64,000 nucleotides of DNA from Anaerostipes sp. GTDB lineage: Bacteria > Bacillota > Clostridia > Lachnospirales > Lachnospiraceae. This document shows, in pieces, positions 17,398 through 26,530 of the stretch. The first letter of the stretch is position 1; every line of letters begins with the position of its first letter. A model generated the notes under the pieces. That model was not told where the DNA came from. It saw nothing but the letters and a program-made list of their open reading frames with translations, and did no database searches. The stretch is from assembly GCF_018381315.1 (NCBI RefSeq), contig NZ_JAGZSD010000007.1, positions 124,001 through 188,000 on the forward strand, written 5' to 3'. The position numbers and the translations under genes were made by a program.

Positions 17398-18305
17398 GCC
17401 GCACCTCCCACTGTGTTTAAAAAGTATTTCTCTAAATCCATTGTTTCCACAAAAATTTCCTGAACCTGAATTCCCTCCTGCATCAGAACCTGATTGACTT
17501 TTCCCGGCTGGTCCAGAAATCCATAGAGCTTTAATTCCTCATCCCCAATCATCCGGCAGTCACCTGCACCAAACTGTTCTTTCATCAGTTCACACGCTTC
17601 TGCCTGCTGCTCTTTCGGGACTTTTACAGTCAGATTAGACTGGCTCCGTTTGATCAGTTCTTCTTCTGTAAACTCCTGAATCAGCTCTCCTTTGTGAATG
17701 ATTCCATATCTGGTAGCCAATTTGGACAATTCCCCTAAAATGTGGCTTGAAATCAGAACAGTGATATGATGCTCCTGATTCAGATCTTTGATCAGTTCCC
17801 TGATCTCCCGGATACCTACCGGATCAAGCCCGTTTGTAGGTTCATCCAGAATCAAAAATTCCGGGTCTCCCAGAAGGGCTATTGCTATAGCCAGCCTCTG
17901 CTTCATTCCCAGAGAGAAATTCTTCACTTTCTTCTTTTTCGTATCTTTGAGCCCTACCTTTGCGAGAACTTCCTCTATCTTTTTGGGATCTTTTATTCCC
18001 CGCAGCTTCATTTCTACCATAAGATTTTCTTTTGCTGTCATGCCCGGCATTAAAGCCGGATATTCAATGACAGTTCCGATCTTTTCCCTTGCCTGAACCG
18101 GATTGCCATTTCCGAATAAAGACAATGCTCCGGAAGTAGGTTTTGCCAGACCTGCCATCATCCGGATCATGGTTGTCTTTCCCGCCCCGTTTTCTCCGAT
18201 AAATCCATAAATGTCTCCTCTTTTTACTTCCATACTGACATTCTTAACTGCTGTTTGTTTTCCGAAGGATTTAGTTATATCCTCTGCTTTTACGACAATA
18301 TCCAT
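17391..18305 (-). CDS. ABC transporter ATP-binding protein, BcrA-type
   Basis: A 304-residue ATPase with Walker A GENGAGKTT (about 37), signature FSLGMKQR, Walker B FLILDEPTNGLDP and H-loop ISSHIL. The C-terminal 80 residues follow the BcrA/ABC-2 exporter pattern. It drives the permease encoded downstream. The promoter is embedded in a long palindrome that looks like a GntR/YtrA-type operator, yet no GntR gene is adjacent, so control is probably in trans. Confidence 0.9.
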   Translation of the reverse strand: MDIVVKAEDITKSFGKQTAVKNVSMEVKRGDIYGFIGENGAGKTTMIRMMAGLAKPTSGALSLFGNGNPVQAREKIGTVIEYPALMPGMTAKENLMVEMKLRGIKDPKKIEEVLAKVGLKDTKKKKVKNFSLGMKQRLAIAIALLGDPEFLILDEPTNGLDPVGIREIRELIKDLNQEHHITVLISSHILGELSKLATRYGIIHKGELIQEFTEEELIKRSQSNLTVKVPKEQQAEACELMKEQFGAGDCRMIGDEELKLYGFLDQPGKVNQVLMQEGIQVQEIFVETMDLEKYFLNTVGGAAC

Positions 18306-18317
18306 ATAAGCCTCCCT

Positions 18318-18367
18318 GTGTTATAGTATTATTGTACTGATTATTTAATACAATAGTACTATAACAC
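18318..18367. promoter_or_regulatory. Long palindromic operator of the ABC-2 operon
   Basis: Two 19-base arms (18318-18336 and 18349-18367), complementary at 18 positions, around a 12-base spacer. The arms contain GTGTTATAGTA. The upstream arm covers the -10 element. The shape resembles operators of YtrA-like GntR repressors, but the regulator is an inference. Confidence 0.7.
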
Positions 18368-18381
18368 AATTAAACTGTCAA
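18353..18381 (-). promoter_or_regulatory. Promoter of the ABC-2 operon
   Basis: Minus-strand TTGACA (18381-18376), 17-base spacer, TACTAT (18358-18353) inside the operator palindrome. Confidence 0.65.
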
Positions 18382-18422
18382 GAAAAAAGACACGAAAAGT
18401 TTATTTTCCGTGTCTTCTGTCT

Positions 18423-18974
18423 TTAAGATACTGCGGCGGCTGTTTTTTTCACAGTCTGCCGTATGCCGTTTCCTGCCGCTAAAGCCAAAACTATTTTTAT
18501 AAAATCTCCCGGCAGATATGGAATCACTCCTGCAGCCAGTCCCTGGATCGGTGTAAGATGCATCTGTGAGCAAAGCCATACAGTACCGAACAGGTATGCA
18601 GTCAGCGTGCCCAGAATCATCCCGGCAAACTGTATGCTTCTTTTTCCTTTCGAACGGTCAACAAAGAATCCGCAGATGGCAGCTGTCAGTATAAATCCGA
18701 TCAGATAGCCTCCGGTCGGACCGGCAAGCTTGGACAATCCTCCGGAAAAAGCGGAAAAGACCGGAAGTCCCGCCGTGCCAAGCAGAAGGTAGATCATATA
18801 ACTTACAGTCCCAAGCTTACACCCCAGAGCGAATGCCGTAAAATAAACCGCCAGATTCGTCAGGGAAATGGGTACCGGTGTAAACGGCAGCGGAACAGAA
18901 AATGGTCCTACAATGCAGAGCAGTGCCGCCATTAATCCAATCAGTGTCATCTGTCTTATTTCTAGTTTTTTCAT
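18423..18974 (-). CDS. bioY: Biotin transporter, ECF S-component BioY
   Basis: A 183-residue protein with about six membrane helices. PLPFTPVPISLTNLAVYFTA and the glycine-rich SGGLSKLAGPTGGYLIGF are family signatures for biotin binding. It captures external biotin and works with the shared ECF energising module, which is encoded elsewhere. It follows bioB by 17 bases under the same BirA-box promoter, so uptake and the final synthesis step are co-repressed by biotin. Confidence 0.95.
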   Translation of the reverse strand: MKKLEIRQMTLIGLMAALLCIVGPFSVPLPFTPVPISLTNLAVYFTAFALGCKLGTVSYMIYLLLGTAGLPVFSAFSGGLSKLAGPTGGYLIGFILTAAICGFFVDRSKGKRSIQFAGMILGTLTAYLFGTVWLCSQMHLTPIQGLAAGVIPYLPGDFIKIVLALAAGNGIRQTVKKTAAAVS

Positions 18975-18991
18975 TCTTCAATCTCCTTTTT

Positions 18992-19951
18992 CTAGTTTAA
19001 TGTATACCCAAGCCGGATCAATAGTTGTCTGTCTTCTTCTGTCTTGTTTCCCGATGTAGTGAGCATGTCCCCTGTTATGGCTCCGTTTGCCCCTGAAAGA
19101 AACGCTCTTTTTCCACAGTCCTCCATTAAGCTGCGCCCTGCTGCCAGACGGATCTCTGCCCTGGGATTTAAAAACCGGAAAGCGGCAATGGTACGGAGGA
19201 TTTCCTCCTCATGAAGCCTCTCCCTGTCTGCCAGAGGTGTTCCGGGAATCGGGGTAAGGATATTAATAGGAATAGAATCAGCCTTCAGTTCAGCCAGATC
19301 AAGAGCCATGGACATTCTGTCCTCCATAGTCTCTCCCATACCGATAATCCCGCCCGAACATATCTCAAGCCCCGCTTTCCTGGCCCGTTTTATGTTGTTA
19401 ATCTTATCATCATATGTATGTGTAGAACAAATCTGAGAAAAAAATCTTCCGGATGTCTCCAGGTTACAGTGATACCTTGTGACTCCGTTTTCCTTAAGCT
19501 TTAAAAAGGCTTCATAAGACAAAAATCCATGAGAAGCACACAAAGAAAGTGTGCTCTGTAAGGACATACTGCGGTATGCTTCCAGTGCCCTTAAAAAATC
19601 ATCTCCTTCAATCCCTTTTCCCGCAGTCACAATCGAATAGCGGTGCACGCCCTTTTCCTCCTGGGCTTTACAGTCCTTTAAAATCTCTTCTACTGGCAGA
19701 AAGGCATATTCCCCGGCCTGGGTCCGGTGATGAACAGACTGTGCACAGAATCTGCAGTCTTCGCTGCACTTTCCGCTTTTTCCATTAATGATTGTACAGA
19801 GATCACCGTGATTCCCGCAGAAATACTCTCTCAGACGGTTTGCCTCCCTGCATAATTCATCCAAATCCGAATGAATGAATATCGTCAGATCCTCTGATTT
19901 AGAAAATACTTTTTCCCCTGAGATAATCCGTTCTGTTAAATCCTTCAGCAT
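18992..19951 (-). CDS. bioB: Biotin synthase
   Basis: Radical SAM enzyme that inserts sulfur into dethiobiotin. The 4Fe-4S motif KCSEDCRFCAQS (cysteines about 62, 66, 69) is clear, with further conserved stretches CSGGIIGMGETMEDR and NILTPIPGTPL. The 319-residue length is normal. No bioA, bioD or bioF is next to it, so it may act on acquired dethiobiotin, or those genes lie elsewhere. Expression is likely under BirA. Confidence 0.95.
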   Translation of the reverse strand: MLKDLTERIISGEKVFSKSEDLTIFIHSDLDELCREANRLREYFCGNHGDLCTIINGKSGKCSEDCRFCAQSVHHRTQAGEYAFLPVEEILKDCKAQEEKGVHRYSIVTAGKGIEGDDFLRALEAYRSMSLQSTLSLCASHGFLSYEAFLKLKENGVTRYHCNLETSGRFFSQICSTHTYDDKINNIKRARKAGLEICSGGIIGMGETMEDRMSMALDLAELKADSIPINILTPIPGTPLADRERLHEEEILRTIAAFRFLNPRAEIRLAAGRSLMEDCGKRAFLSGANGAITGDMLTTSGNKTEEDRQLLIRLGYTLN

Positions 19952-19984
19952 ATCTTCTCCTTTCTTTTCCCTTCTTGGTTAAGA

Positions 19985-20013
19985 AGTATACCTCCTTCAG
20001 TTTAAATTGTCAA
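19985..20013 (-). promoter_or_regulatory. Promoter of bioB-bioY
   Basis: Minus-strand TTGACA (20013-20008), 17-base spacer, TATACT (19990-19985). The -35 lies inside the right half of the BirA box. Confidence 0.75.
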
Positions 20014-20039
20014 CCTTTATTTATCATGCAGTTGACAAT
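20006..20039. promoter_or_regulatory. BirA operator (biotin box)
   Basis: Perfect 9-base arms ATTGTCAAC and GTTGACAAT separated by 16 bases. This matches the known BirA spacing and near-consensus half-sites, immediately upstream of bioB-bioY. Confidence 0.88.
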
Positions 20040-20053
20040 CAGTCCAGAACAAT

Positions 20054-20101
20054 GAAATAAAAAAACGTACAGGACAAAACATATTTTATGCTGCCTGCAC
20101 G
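20054..20101 (-). terminator. Terminator of the 60-residue gene
   Basis: Minus-strand stem CGTGCAGG/CCTGTACG (20101-20066, one G-T pair) then TTTTTTTATTTCAT. The same TTTTATTTCAT tail follows the terminators near 5150 and 16352. Confidence 0.75.
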
Positions 20102-20111
20102 TCTCATAATC

Positions 20112-20294
20112 TTAAGATTCTTTTTCTTCCAGAATTCCAAGTTCTTTGATGCGTTCCTCAATTTTCTTCATGGATTCCTCATAGGTAAGCCCATTCTCCG
20201 AAGGCTTCTCCTGTTTATCCTCACGTTTCTCTAAAAGTTCATCAATGTCTTTGCTGAACGGATTATTATCTGTCACTTTTGTCAAAAGTCCCAT
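20112..20294 (-). CDS. Small hypothetical protein (60 residues)
   Basis: Not recognised. It begins MGLLTKVTDNNPFSKDIDEL and is charged, without a signal or membrane segment, and is predicted mostly helical. AAGGAGGA lies 8 bases upstream of the ATG, and a good terminator follows, so it is probably a real monocistronic gene. No function can be given. Confidence 0.6.
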   Translation of the reverse strand: MGLLTKVTDNNPFSKDIDELLEKREDKQEKPSENGLTYEESMKKIEERIKELGILEEKES

Positions 20295-20452
20295 AGGTCT
20301 TCCTCCTTACCTTCCTGATCTCCCTTTCCATTGAACTTTATTTTATTCAGTTTAACCTCTTCTTGTCAATATATTCTTTTTCTCTATTTGACTTTCCCCT
20401 GAAAAAATTGTACCATGACATTGCATCAGCAAAGAAGAAAGGGGTGTTTGAT

Positions 20453-20686
20453 ATGAAAACCTATAAAATATTATTAGATTCCATAGACAGCGTAAAAGAT
20501 TTTGTAAACTTAATTAACCGGTTTAAATCCGAGATAGATTTAGCATCCGGCCGGTATGTTGTAGATGCAAAATCAATCATGGGTATTTTCAGCCTGGAAT
20601 TATCCAAACCGCTGCTTCTCACTGTCTACGGTGATGAGGAACTTGACCAGATAGAATCTGCTCTGCAGCCATTTATCATCGATTAA
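20453..20686 (+). CDS. HPr-like domain protein lacking the phosphorylatable histidine
   Basis: A 77-residue protein with the HPr fold pattern. DAKSIMGIFSLELSKPLLLT (about 43-62) matches the HPr segment around Ser46, and the final stretch matches helix 3. The usual active-site GxHARPA segment is replaced by DSVKDFVNLINRF, so no His15 exists and it cannot carry PTS phosphate. I use the internal ATG at 20453, with AAGGGGTG upstream; the longer frame has no ribosome site. It may be a regulatory HPr relative, with role unknown. Confidence 0.75.
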   Translation: MKTYKILLDSIDSVKDFVNLINRFKSEIDLASGRYVVDAKSIMGIFSLELSKPLLLTVYGDEELDQIESALQPFIID

Positions 20687-20692
20687 TGACAG

Positions 20693-20732
20693 AACTGCCG
20701 TATCCTTCTGAAAAAAGGATACGGCAGTTTTT
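20693..20732. terminator. Bidirectional terminator
   Basis: 15-base perfect arms (20693-20707 and 20715-20729) with A-run and T-run on the two sides, between the convergent HPr-like and sensor-kinase genes. Confidence 0.9.
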
Positions 20733-23560
20733 TAATTTTGATATTTCTCAAGATGTTCCTTCAGAACCTGATTGAGATACTGAATATCCACCGGCTTTGG
20801 AACAAAGCCGTTCATTCCGGAATCAAAGGCCTTCTCCATATCTTCCTTAAAGGAGTTTGCTGTCATGGCTATAATCGGTATAGTTTCTGCATCGGCATGG
20901 CTGCTTCTCCTGATCTCCGAAGCTGCCTCATATCCATTTTTGCGCGGCATCTTGATGTCCATCAGAATCATCTGATACCATCCAGCTTCACTTGACAGGA
21001 ACCGTTCCACAGCTTCCTGTCCGTCAGCTGTCCTGTCTGTCTCGGCTCCTTCCATTTTCAGCAGTTCCTGCACAATTTCTGCATTTAAATCGTTATCTTC
21101 TGCCAAAAGTATCCGTATATCCTGAAAACAAGGAAGCGCGGATACATCTTCCTTTCTCTGGCACTCTTTGCCTTTTCCCAAAGGCATGCACACAGAGAAA
21201 AAGAATTCTGATCCCCTGCCGATTTCACTGTCTACTTTCAGTTCTCCGCCCATAGCCTGAACGATGCTTGCACTGATGGGCAGCCCAAGTCCTGTTCCTT
21301 CACTTTTTGTGCTGTTGGTGCCCAGCTGCTCAAATGCCTGAAAAATCTGACTCTGCATAGCAGGTGCAATTCCGACACCGGTATCTTTGATGGAAAAGAA
21401 ATACTCCCCGGTCTGGTTCTCCATAGGATGTTCCCTCACAGACAGGGTGACACTGCCTCCTGATTTGGTAAACTTTAATGCATTGGACAGCAGGTTTGTG
21501 AGGACCTGGCGCAGACGGATCGGATCGCCGATCACCCATTCATGTTCAAATTCTTTAGAAAACTTCAAATTCAGCTGTCTCGCCCTGGCCTGCTCCTCTA
21601 TCATTTCCTGTAAACTGTCCAGAAGCTCAGTCAGGGAGAACTCTTCTGTCTCGATGGACATCTTTCCATTCTCAATTTTTGACATGTCCAGAATATCGTT
21701 GATCAATGCCAGCATATATTGAGAAGAAGCATGTATTTTCTGAAGTTTTTCTTCAACTCCTTCCGGCAGCTTTTCTTCCATCCTCACCAGATCCGTGAGG
21801 CCGGTGATAGCATTCATAGGAGTCCTGATCTCATGGCTCATCTGAGACAAAAATTCACTTTTTGCCTTACTCTTTGCCTCCGCTTTCTCCAGTTCATTCT
21901 GCATCAGCTTATTTTTCATCTTTGATTTCAGCACGAGAATAACACCGGCTGCAGCTGCCAGCACAACAGCGCTCAGCAGGCCCACTGCTATGATCGGGTC
22001 TGCGTATATATAGTCTTTTAAAGACAAAGAAGTTCCAAGGGAAACTAAATTCCGGTTTAGGATGGTACTTTTTTCTTCCGCTGAAATATTGTTGATAGAT
22101 TTGTTGAGGATTGAAAGCAATTCAGTATCCGCAGGTTTTGACAGTGCAAAGGAAACACCTACATCGTTATTGACTCCGGAAACAGGAACTACATTTGCAT
22201 ATCGGTGATACTGCATTTCCTGTTCCATAGTGGAAGCCAGCCCATAGACAAAGTCGACATCCCCCCGGTTCAGGGCCTTTATCAGCTTTTGGGGGCATGT
22301 GTAAGACTTAACTGCTTTCGCCTGCATTCCTTCCGGCAGTTTTCTGCCGTCAAGGATACCTGCGGTCAGGCCTTCGGAGGGATAATTTACCGCCTTATTT
22401 CTCAAAACAATATTATTCATGCTGATATAAGCGTTGGACAGTACGAGATTTTGTGCCCGTGCATCCTTCTCCGTATCAAGAAAAGAGCCCAGTATATCAG
22501 CTTTTCCGCTTTGAACAAGCTGAATGGCTTCCTCATAAGTGTCCGCAGTTATATATGTAAACTTTAATCCGGAAAAATCAGACAATTTCTGCATTATTTC
22601 AGGTATAATTCCGTCATGGTGGTCTTTATTATTCTTTTTGCAGTATAATGGATGACGCTCTGATACAACTGCCACAGATGCTGTTTTCTTTTCTTCAATA
22701 TACGTCTTCTGTTCCCGGGTGAAGTAGACAGAAGACATCTGTTTTAATTTTTCAAAGTTTTTGTCGAACTGTTCCTCTCCGAATTCAGGATTGGAATCCA
22801 TAATCTTTTCCATAGCCGTATTCAGTCCATTGAGAATCTCTTTATTTCCTGCCTTCGTGACAATATAATACGGCTGAGCCTCAAAGGACGCTGCCAGACG
22901 GAAGTTTTGATTGTTTTCAAGTTCATTTCCTAAAAGAAGGTCTACCTCTTTATTCTCCAAAAAGCGGTAGAGATCTCCCTCTTTTGACAAATCCTTCGAT
23001 TTGTAATACTTAATCCTGCAGTTCAAATCATTTATCTTCAAAAAATCTTTCAGTCTGCGGATTTTTTCTTCCGCTTTTTCATAGACCCCGATAGTCTTTC
23101 CATTTAATGTACTCAGCTCATAGCTTTTAATCTTTTCGTTATTCTTCAGACAGAGCAGTGCTGCCCTGCTTTTACCCATGCTGTATTTCGGGTATGCAAA
23201 ATAAGGCTCCAGCTCTTTTGCATAGTAAGTACCTCCCAGCACATCAATCTTTCCGTCTGTTATATCCTGAATAAATGTTTCGTCAGTCGTCAAAACAAAT
23301 TTATATTCCCAATTTGTATACTTTGCAATCTCATTCAGGTAATCAACGGTAAGACCGGTATAGTTTCCATACTGATCTTTCTCACATATGCCCGGAGTCT
23401 CTAAATAACCGACCTTCACAACCTTCTTTGACTGGCTTTCTTCTTTTTCCCCGGAGGCTGCCGAAATCCAGACATTCCCTATACAAAGAAAACTGATCAG
23501 TAATAAAGCTAAACAGACAGCCCCTCTGCCAAACAGCTTTTTATTCGTTTTTTTATTCAT
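20732..23560 (-). CDS. Hybrid sensor histidine kinase with two periplasmic-binding-like sensor domains (BvgS/EvgS-like)
   Basis: A protein of 942 residues from the start MNKKTNKKLFGRGAVCLALL. The order is: signal/TM; SBP_bac_3-like domain 1 (about 50-280); domain 2 (about 290-515); TM helix near 535; HisKA with FLSQMSHEIRTPMNAITGLT (His about 580); HATPase with DTGVGIAPAM and GTGLGLPI; receiver with LLAEDNDLN, phospho-Asp in ILMDIKMP and AMTANSF. It should sense small amino-acid-like ligands outside the cell. There is no Hpt domain and no adjacent response regulator, so its output partner is elsewhere. Confidence 0.92.
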   Translation of the reverse strand: MNKKTNKKLFGRGAVCLALLLISFLCIGNVWISAASGEKEESQSKKVVKVGYLETPGICEKDQYGNYTGLTVDYLNEIAKYTNWEYKFVLTTDETFIQDITDGKIDVLGGTYYAKELEPYFAYPKYSMGKSRAALLCLKNNEKIKSYELSTLNGKTIGVYEKAEEKIRRLKDFLKINDLNCRIKYYKSKDLSKEGDLYRFLENKEVDLLLGNELENNQNFRLAASFEAQPYYIVTKAGNKEILNGLNTAMEKIMDSNPEFGEEQFDKNFEKLKQMSSVYFTREQKTYIEEKKTASVAVVSERHPLYCKKNNKDHHDGIIPEIMQKLSDFSGLKFTYITADTYEEAIQLVQSGKADILGSFLDTEKDARAQNLVLSNAYISMNNIVLRNKAVNYPSEGLTAGILDGRKLPEGMQAKAVKSYTCPQKLIKALNRGDVDFVYGLASTMEQEMQYHRYANVVPVSGVNNDVGVSFALSKPADTELLSILNKSINNISAEEKSTILNRNLVSLGTSLSLKDYIYADPIIAVGLLSAVVLAAAAGVILVLKSKMKNKLMQNELEKAEAKSKAKSEFLSQMSHEIRTPMNAITGLTDLVRMEEKLPEGVEEKLQKIHASSQYMLALINDILDMSKIENGKMSIETEEFSLTELLDSLQEMIEEQARARQLNLKFSKEFEHEWVIGDPIRLRQVLTNLLSNALKFTKSGGSVTLSVREHPMENQTGEYFFSIKDTGVGIAPAMQSQIFQAFEQLGTNSTKSEGTGLGLPISASIVQAMGGELKVDSEIGRGSEFFFSVCMPLGKGKECQRKEDVSALPCFQDIRILLAEDNDLNAEIVQELLKMEGAETDRTADGQEAVERFLSSEAGWYQMILMDIKMPRKNGYEAASEIRRSSHADAETIPIIAMTANSFKEDMEKAFDSGMNGFVPKPVDIQYLNQVLKEHLEKYQN

Positions 23561-23633
23561 ATATCCCCCTTCTTTGCACACTTCCTCCCGTTATGTATTC
23601 TATTTCTATTTTAATGCTTTTCCTTCTTTCTGA

Positions 23634-23680
23634 CAACAAAAAGGGACCGATTCCCAAGAAAAAGCAGGAAAACGGTCCCT
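23634..23680 (-). terminator. Terminator of the P-type ATPase gene
   Basis: Minus-strand AGGGACCG (23680-23673) pairs with CGGTCCCT (23649-23642), with an inner T/A-rich stem, followed by TTTTTGTTG. Confidence 0.85.
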
Positions 23681-23693
23681 GAAAAGATACAGT

Positions 23694-26312
23694 TTAAAGT
23701 ATTCTGATTTTCATCCGGACAGCCTTCAAAAACTGGATCACCGGAAGGTTTGCCAGAGCCAGTCCATAGACTGTAAATAACTGCTGCATTGTAAGTGTCT
23801 GTACTTTGAATAATACGTGCAGCGACGGGATGACCATGACACATGTCATAAGGATGACACCAAGCACAAATGCCCCGATCAAATAGATATTATCAAAGAA
23901 TTTGCTTGTAAATATCACAGGATGGCTGGATTTGCAGTTAAACCCATGCACCAGCCTTGAGGTGCAGAGGGTTCCAAATGCCATAGTGCTTGCCAGGACA
24001 GCATTCTGATCCCGATATCCGATCATAAATCCGATCATTGTCATAATGCCGATGACAAAACCTTCGATACCAATATTCGCAAGGAAGTCTTTCGTTAATA
24101 TTGATTCATTGACCGGACGCGGCTTTTCCTCCATGACCTGATCCGTATGAGGTTCCAGGCCCAGTGCAATAGCCGGCAGGCTGTCAGTAAGCAGATTGAT
24201 GAACAATAAATGGACCGGTGCAAACGGAACAGGCAGTGCTGCAATCGATGCATAAAGAACTACAAGTATCCCTGCAAAGTTTCCGGAAAGCAGAAACTGT
24301 ATGGCATTTTTTATGTTTCTGTACAAATTCCGGCCATTTTCCACTGCTTTTACGATGGTTGCAAAATTATCGTCCGTCAGCACCATGGAGGATGCATCTT
24401 TTGACACCTCACTGCCGGTAATACCCATAGCCACACCGATATCTGCCTGTTTAAGCGCCGGGGCATCATTGACTCCGTCTCCTGTCATAGAAACAATATT
24501 TCCCTTTCTCTGCCATGTCTGTACAATCCGAATCTTATGTTCCGGCGACACCCTTGCATACACAGATATGCCTTCCACAAATTTCTCAAGTTCCTGGTCA
24601 GACATATGGTCAATCTCAGCTCCCTCACAGGCCTCACTTTCATCTTTCAGAATGCCGATCCGCTTTGCGATGGCTGCTGCCGTTACCTTGTGGTCCCCGG
24701 TGATCATAATCGGACGGATGCCCGCCTGAATACATTGTGCCACCGCTGATCTGGATTCTCTTCTCGGCGGATCCATCATAGAGATCAATCCCAGGAAGGT
24801 ATAACCGTTTTCATCATCAGGCGTCAGTCTTTTTCCCTTTTCTATAGTTTTATACGCGATGGCCAAAACCCTCAGCCCGTTTTTAGAAAATTCCTGATTG
24901 CAGGCTTCAATCTGTTTTTTATCCCAGTTGGTGATGGGTACAGCCTTGTCGCCTTTCTGTATAGATACCATACGGTTCAGCAGAACATCCACTGCCCCCT
25001 TTGTGATCATTGTGTAGCCATTTTCCATGTCATGTACTGTTGACATAAGCTTGCGCTCGCTGTCAAAAGGAATCTCTGCAACTCTCGGATAAAAACAGCG
25101 GACGCCCTCTGCCTTCCGGCCAAGCTTGTCTCCCAGATTAATCAGAGCTGTCTCTGTGGGGTCACCGATTTCCTCTCCGTTTATATTGGTAGAGTCGTTG
25201 CAGAGCATGCTGTAATCCAGCAGCTGCTTTTGAGCTGCCTTTTTCAGGTCAATATGTGCTGCCGGAACCCTGATGCCGCCCACATAATAATCTTCAACAG
25301 TCATCTTATTTTGTGTCAGCGTCCCTGTCTTATCAGAGCAGATAATGGATACGCTTCCCAGGCCTTCAACAGCCTGAAGCTTTCTGATAATGGCATGTTC
25401 TTTTGCCATCTTCTGGGTACCGAAAGAGAGTACAATGGTGACAATGGAGCTTAATGCTTCCGGGATGGCTGCAACAGCCAGCGCAACGGCAAACATAAAG
25501 GCGTCGCCGATATCTTCCCCCCGGATCACGCTGATGCCGAACAAGATACCGCAGAATACCAGGATCAGCAGAGAAAGCTTCTGTCCGAACTGGTCCAGAT
25601 TCACCTGAAGCGGCGTTCTTTTCTCTTCTGTATTTTTCAGCATTCCGGCAATCTTTCCGACTTCCGTATCCATTCCTACTCCTGTCACAAGGAATCTGCC
25701 TCTTCCGTAAGTGACAAAGCTTCCCGAATAAACCATGTTGATCCGGTCTCCCAAAGGAACCTGGCTGATGATTACACTGCTTGTTTTTTCTACTCCAAGA
25801 CTTTCACCTGTCAGTGCACTTTCATCTACCTTGAGGCTGGCAGACTCAAGAATCCTGCCGTCTGCAGGAATAGAATCCCCTGCCTCTAAGAGTATCTCAT
25901 CCCCTACCGTAACTTCTCTGGACGGAATCTGTATGATCACCCCATCTCTCAGTACTTTAGCCGTAGGAGCTGACAGCTGTTTTAAGCTGTTCAGTGACTG
26001 CTCTGCCTTCACTGTCTGCACTGTGCCGAGGATTGCATTGACTGTTATGACAACCAGAATGACCGCTGTACTCTCCACATCCCCGAGAAATCCGGAAACA
26101 GTGGCTGCAGCGATTAAAATGATTACCAAAAAGTCTTTAAACTGCTCCAGAAAAATCTGCACAACACTTTTCTTTTTTCCCTCTACAAGCTCATTATATC
26201 CGTATTGTTTTTGATGCTCTGTGACCTGAGCTGCTGTCAGCGGCTCCATAGAGCCGTTCAGCTGCTTTTTGACTTCTTCTGCTGTTTGTTGATAAAACTC
26301 CTTCATACTCAT
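23694..26312 (-). CDS. P2-type cation-transporting ATPase (Ca2+/Mn2+ exporter candidate)
   Basis: An approximately 872-residue pump. Visible motifs are the actuator LTGESLGVEK, M4 metal site AAIPEALSSIVT, phosphorylation site ICSDKTGTLTQNK, hinge MTGDGVNDAPALKQADIGVA and M6 INLLTDSLPA. These are features of type IIA/IIB Ca2+-type ATPases. The longest frame begins 11 codons upstream without a ribosome site; GGAG precedes the ATG pair at 26312/26306, so the start is uncertain by a few codons. The leader has a yybP-ykoY-like Mn2+ riboswitch, which argues for manganese efflux. Confidence 0.92.
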   Translation of the reverse strand: MSMKEFYQQTAEEVKKQLNGSMEPLTAAQVTEHQKQYGYNELVEGKKKSVVQIFLEQFKDFLVIILIAAATVSGFLGDVESTAVILVVITVNAILGTVQTVKAEQSLNSLKQLSAPTAKVLRDGVIIQIPSREVTVGDEILLEAGDSIPADGRILESASLKVDESALTGESLGVEKTSSVIISQVPLGDRINMVYSGSFVTYGRGRFLVTGVGMDTEVGKIAGMLKNTEEKRTPLQVNLDQFGQKLSLLILVFCGILFGISVIRGEDIGDAFMFAVALAVAAIPEALSSIVTIVLSFGTQKMAKEHAIIRKLQAVEGLGSVSIICSDKTGTLTQNKMTVEDYYVGGIRVPAAHIDLKKAAQKQLLDYSMLCNDSTNINGEEIGDPTETALINLGDKLGRKAEGVRCFYPRVAEIPFDSERKLMSTVHDMENGYTMITKGAVDVLLNRMVSIQKGDKAVPITNWDKKQIEACNQEFSKNGLRVLAIAYKTIEKGKRLTPDDENGYTFLGLISMMDPPRRESRSAVAQCIQAGIRPIMITGDHKVTAAAIAKRIGILKDESEACEGAEIDHMSDQELEKFVEGISVYARVSPEHKIRIVQTWQRKGNIVSMTGDGVNDAPALKQADIGVAMGITGSEVSKDASSMVLTDDNFATIVKAVENGRNLYRNIKNAIQFLLSGNFAGILVVLYASIAALPVPFAPVHLLFINLLTDSLPAIALGLEPHTDQVMEEKPRPVNESILTKDFLANIGIEGFVIGIMTMIGFMIGYRDQNAVLASTMAFGTLCTSRLVHGFNCKSSHPVIFTSKFFDNIYLIGAFVLGVILMTCVMVIPSLHVLFKVQTLTMQQLFTVYGLALANLPVIQFLKAVRMKIRIL

Positions 26313-26425
26313 CATTCTCCATTTCTCTAAGTATTTTCTTTCCATTTCGGATGAAAGATTTTCACCAGTGGAAATCTCACACTGTGTGCAGCTATATCCT
26401 GAAGTATTTTAGTTTAGGAAGTTCC

Positions 26426-26530
26426 TATGAAACAAGAAGGAATCCCGCTTGCGGGATTCTCCGCCTGCGGCGGGTCGCTTTGGCGACATGATTCCTTATC
26501 GCCGCAGTGCGATCCTCGCGGAGCGTTTTA
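26426..26530. repeat. Hairpin-rich repeat related to copies A and B, within the ATPase leader
   Basis: On the plus strand: GAATCCCGCTTGCGGGATTC (perfect hairpin), CCGCCTGCGGCGG, GTCGCTTTGGCGAC (perfect hairpin), ATGATTCCTT, then GCGATCCTCGCGGAGCGTTTTA. The order hairpin, GATTCCTT, GC-rich hairpin, ATCCT..GGAGYG-TTTTA parallels copy A at 5050-5120, though the stem sequences differ. Confidence 0.55.
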
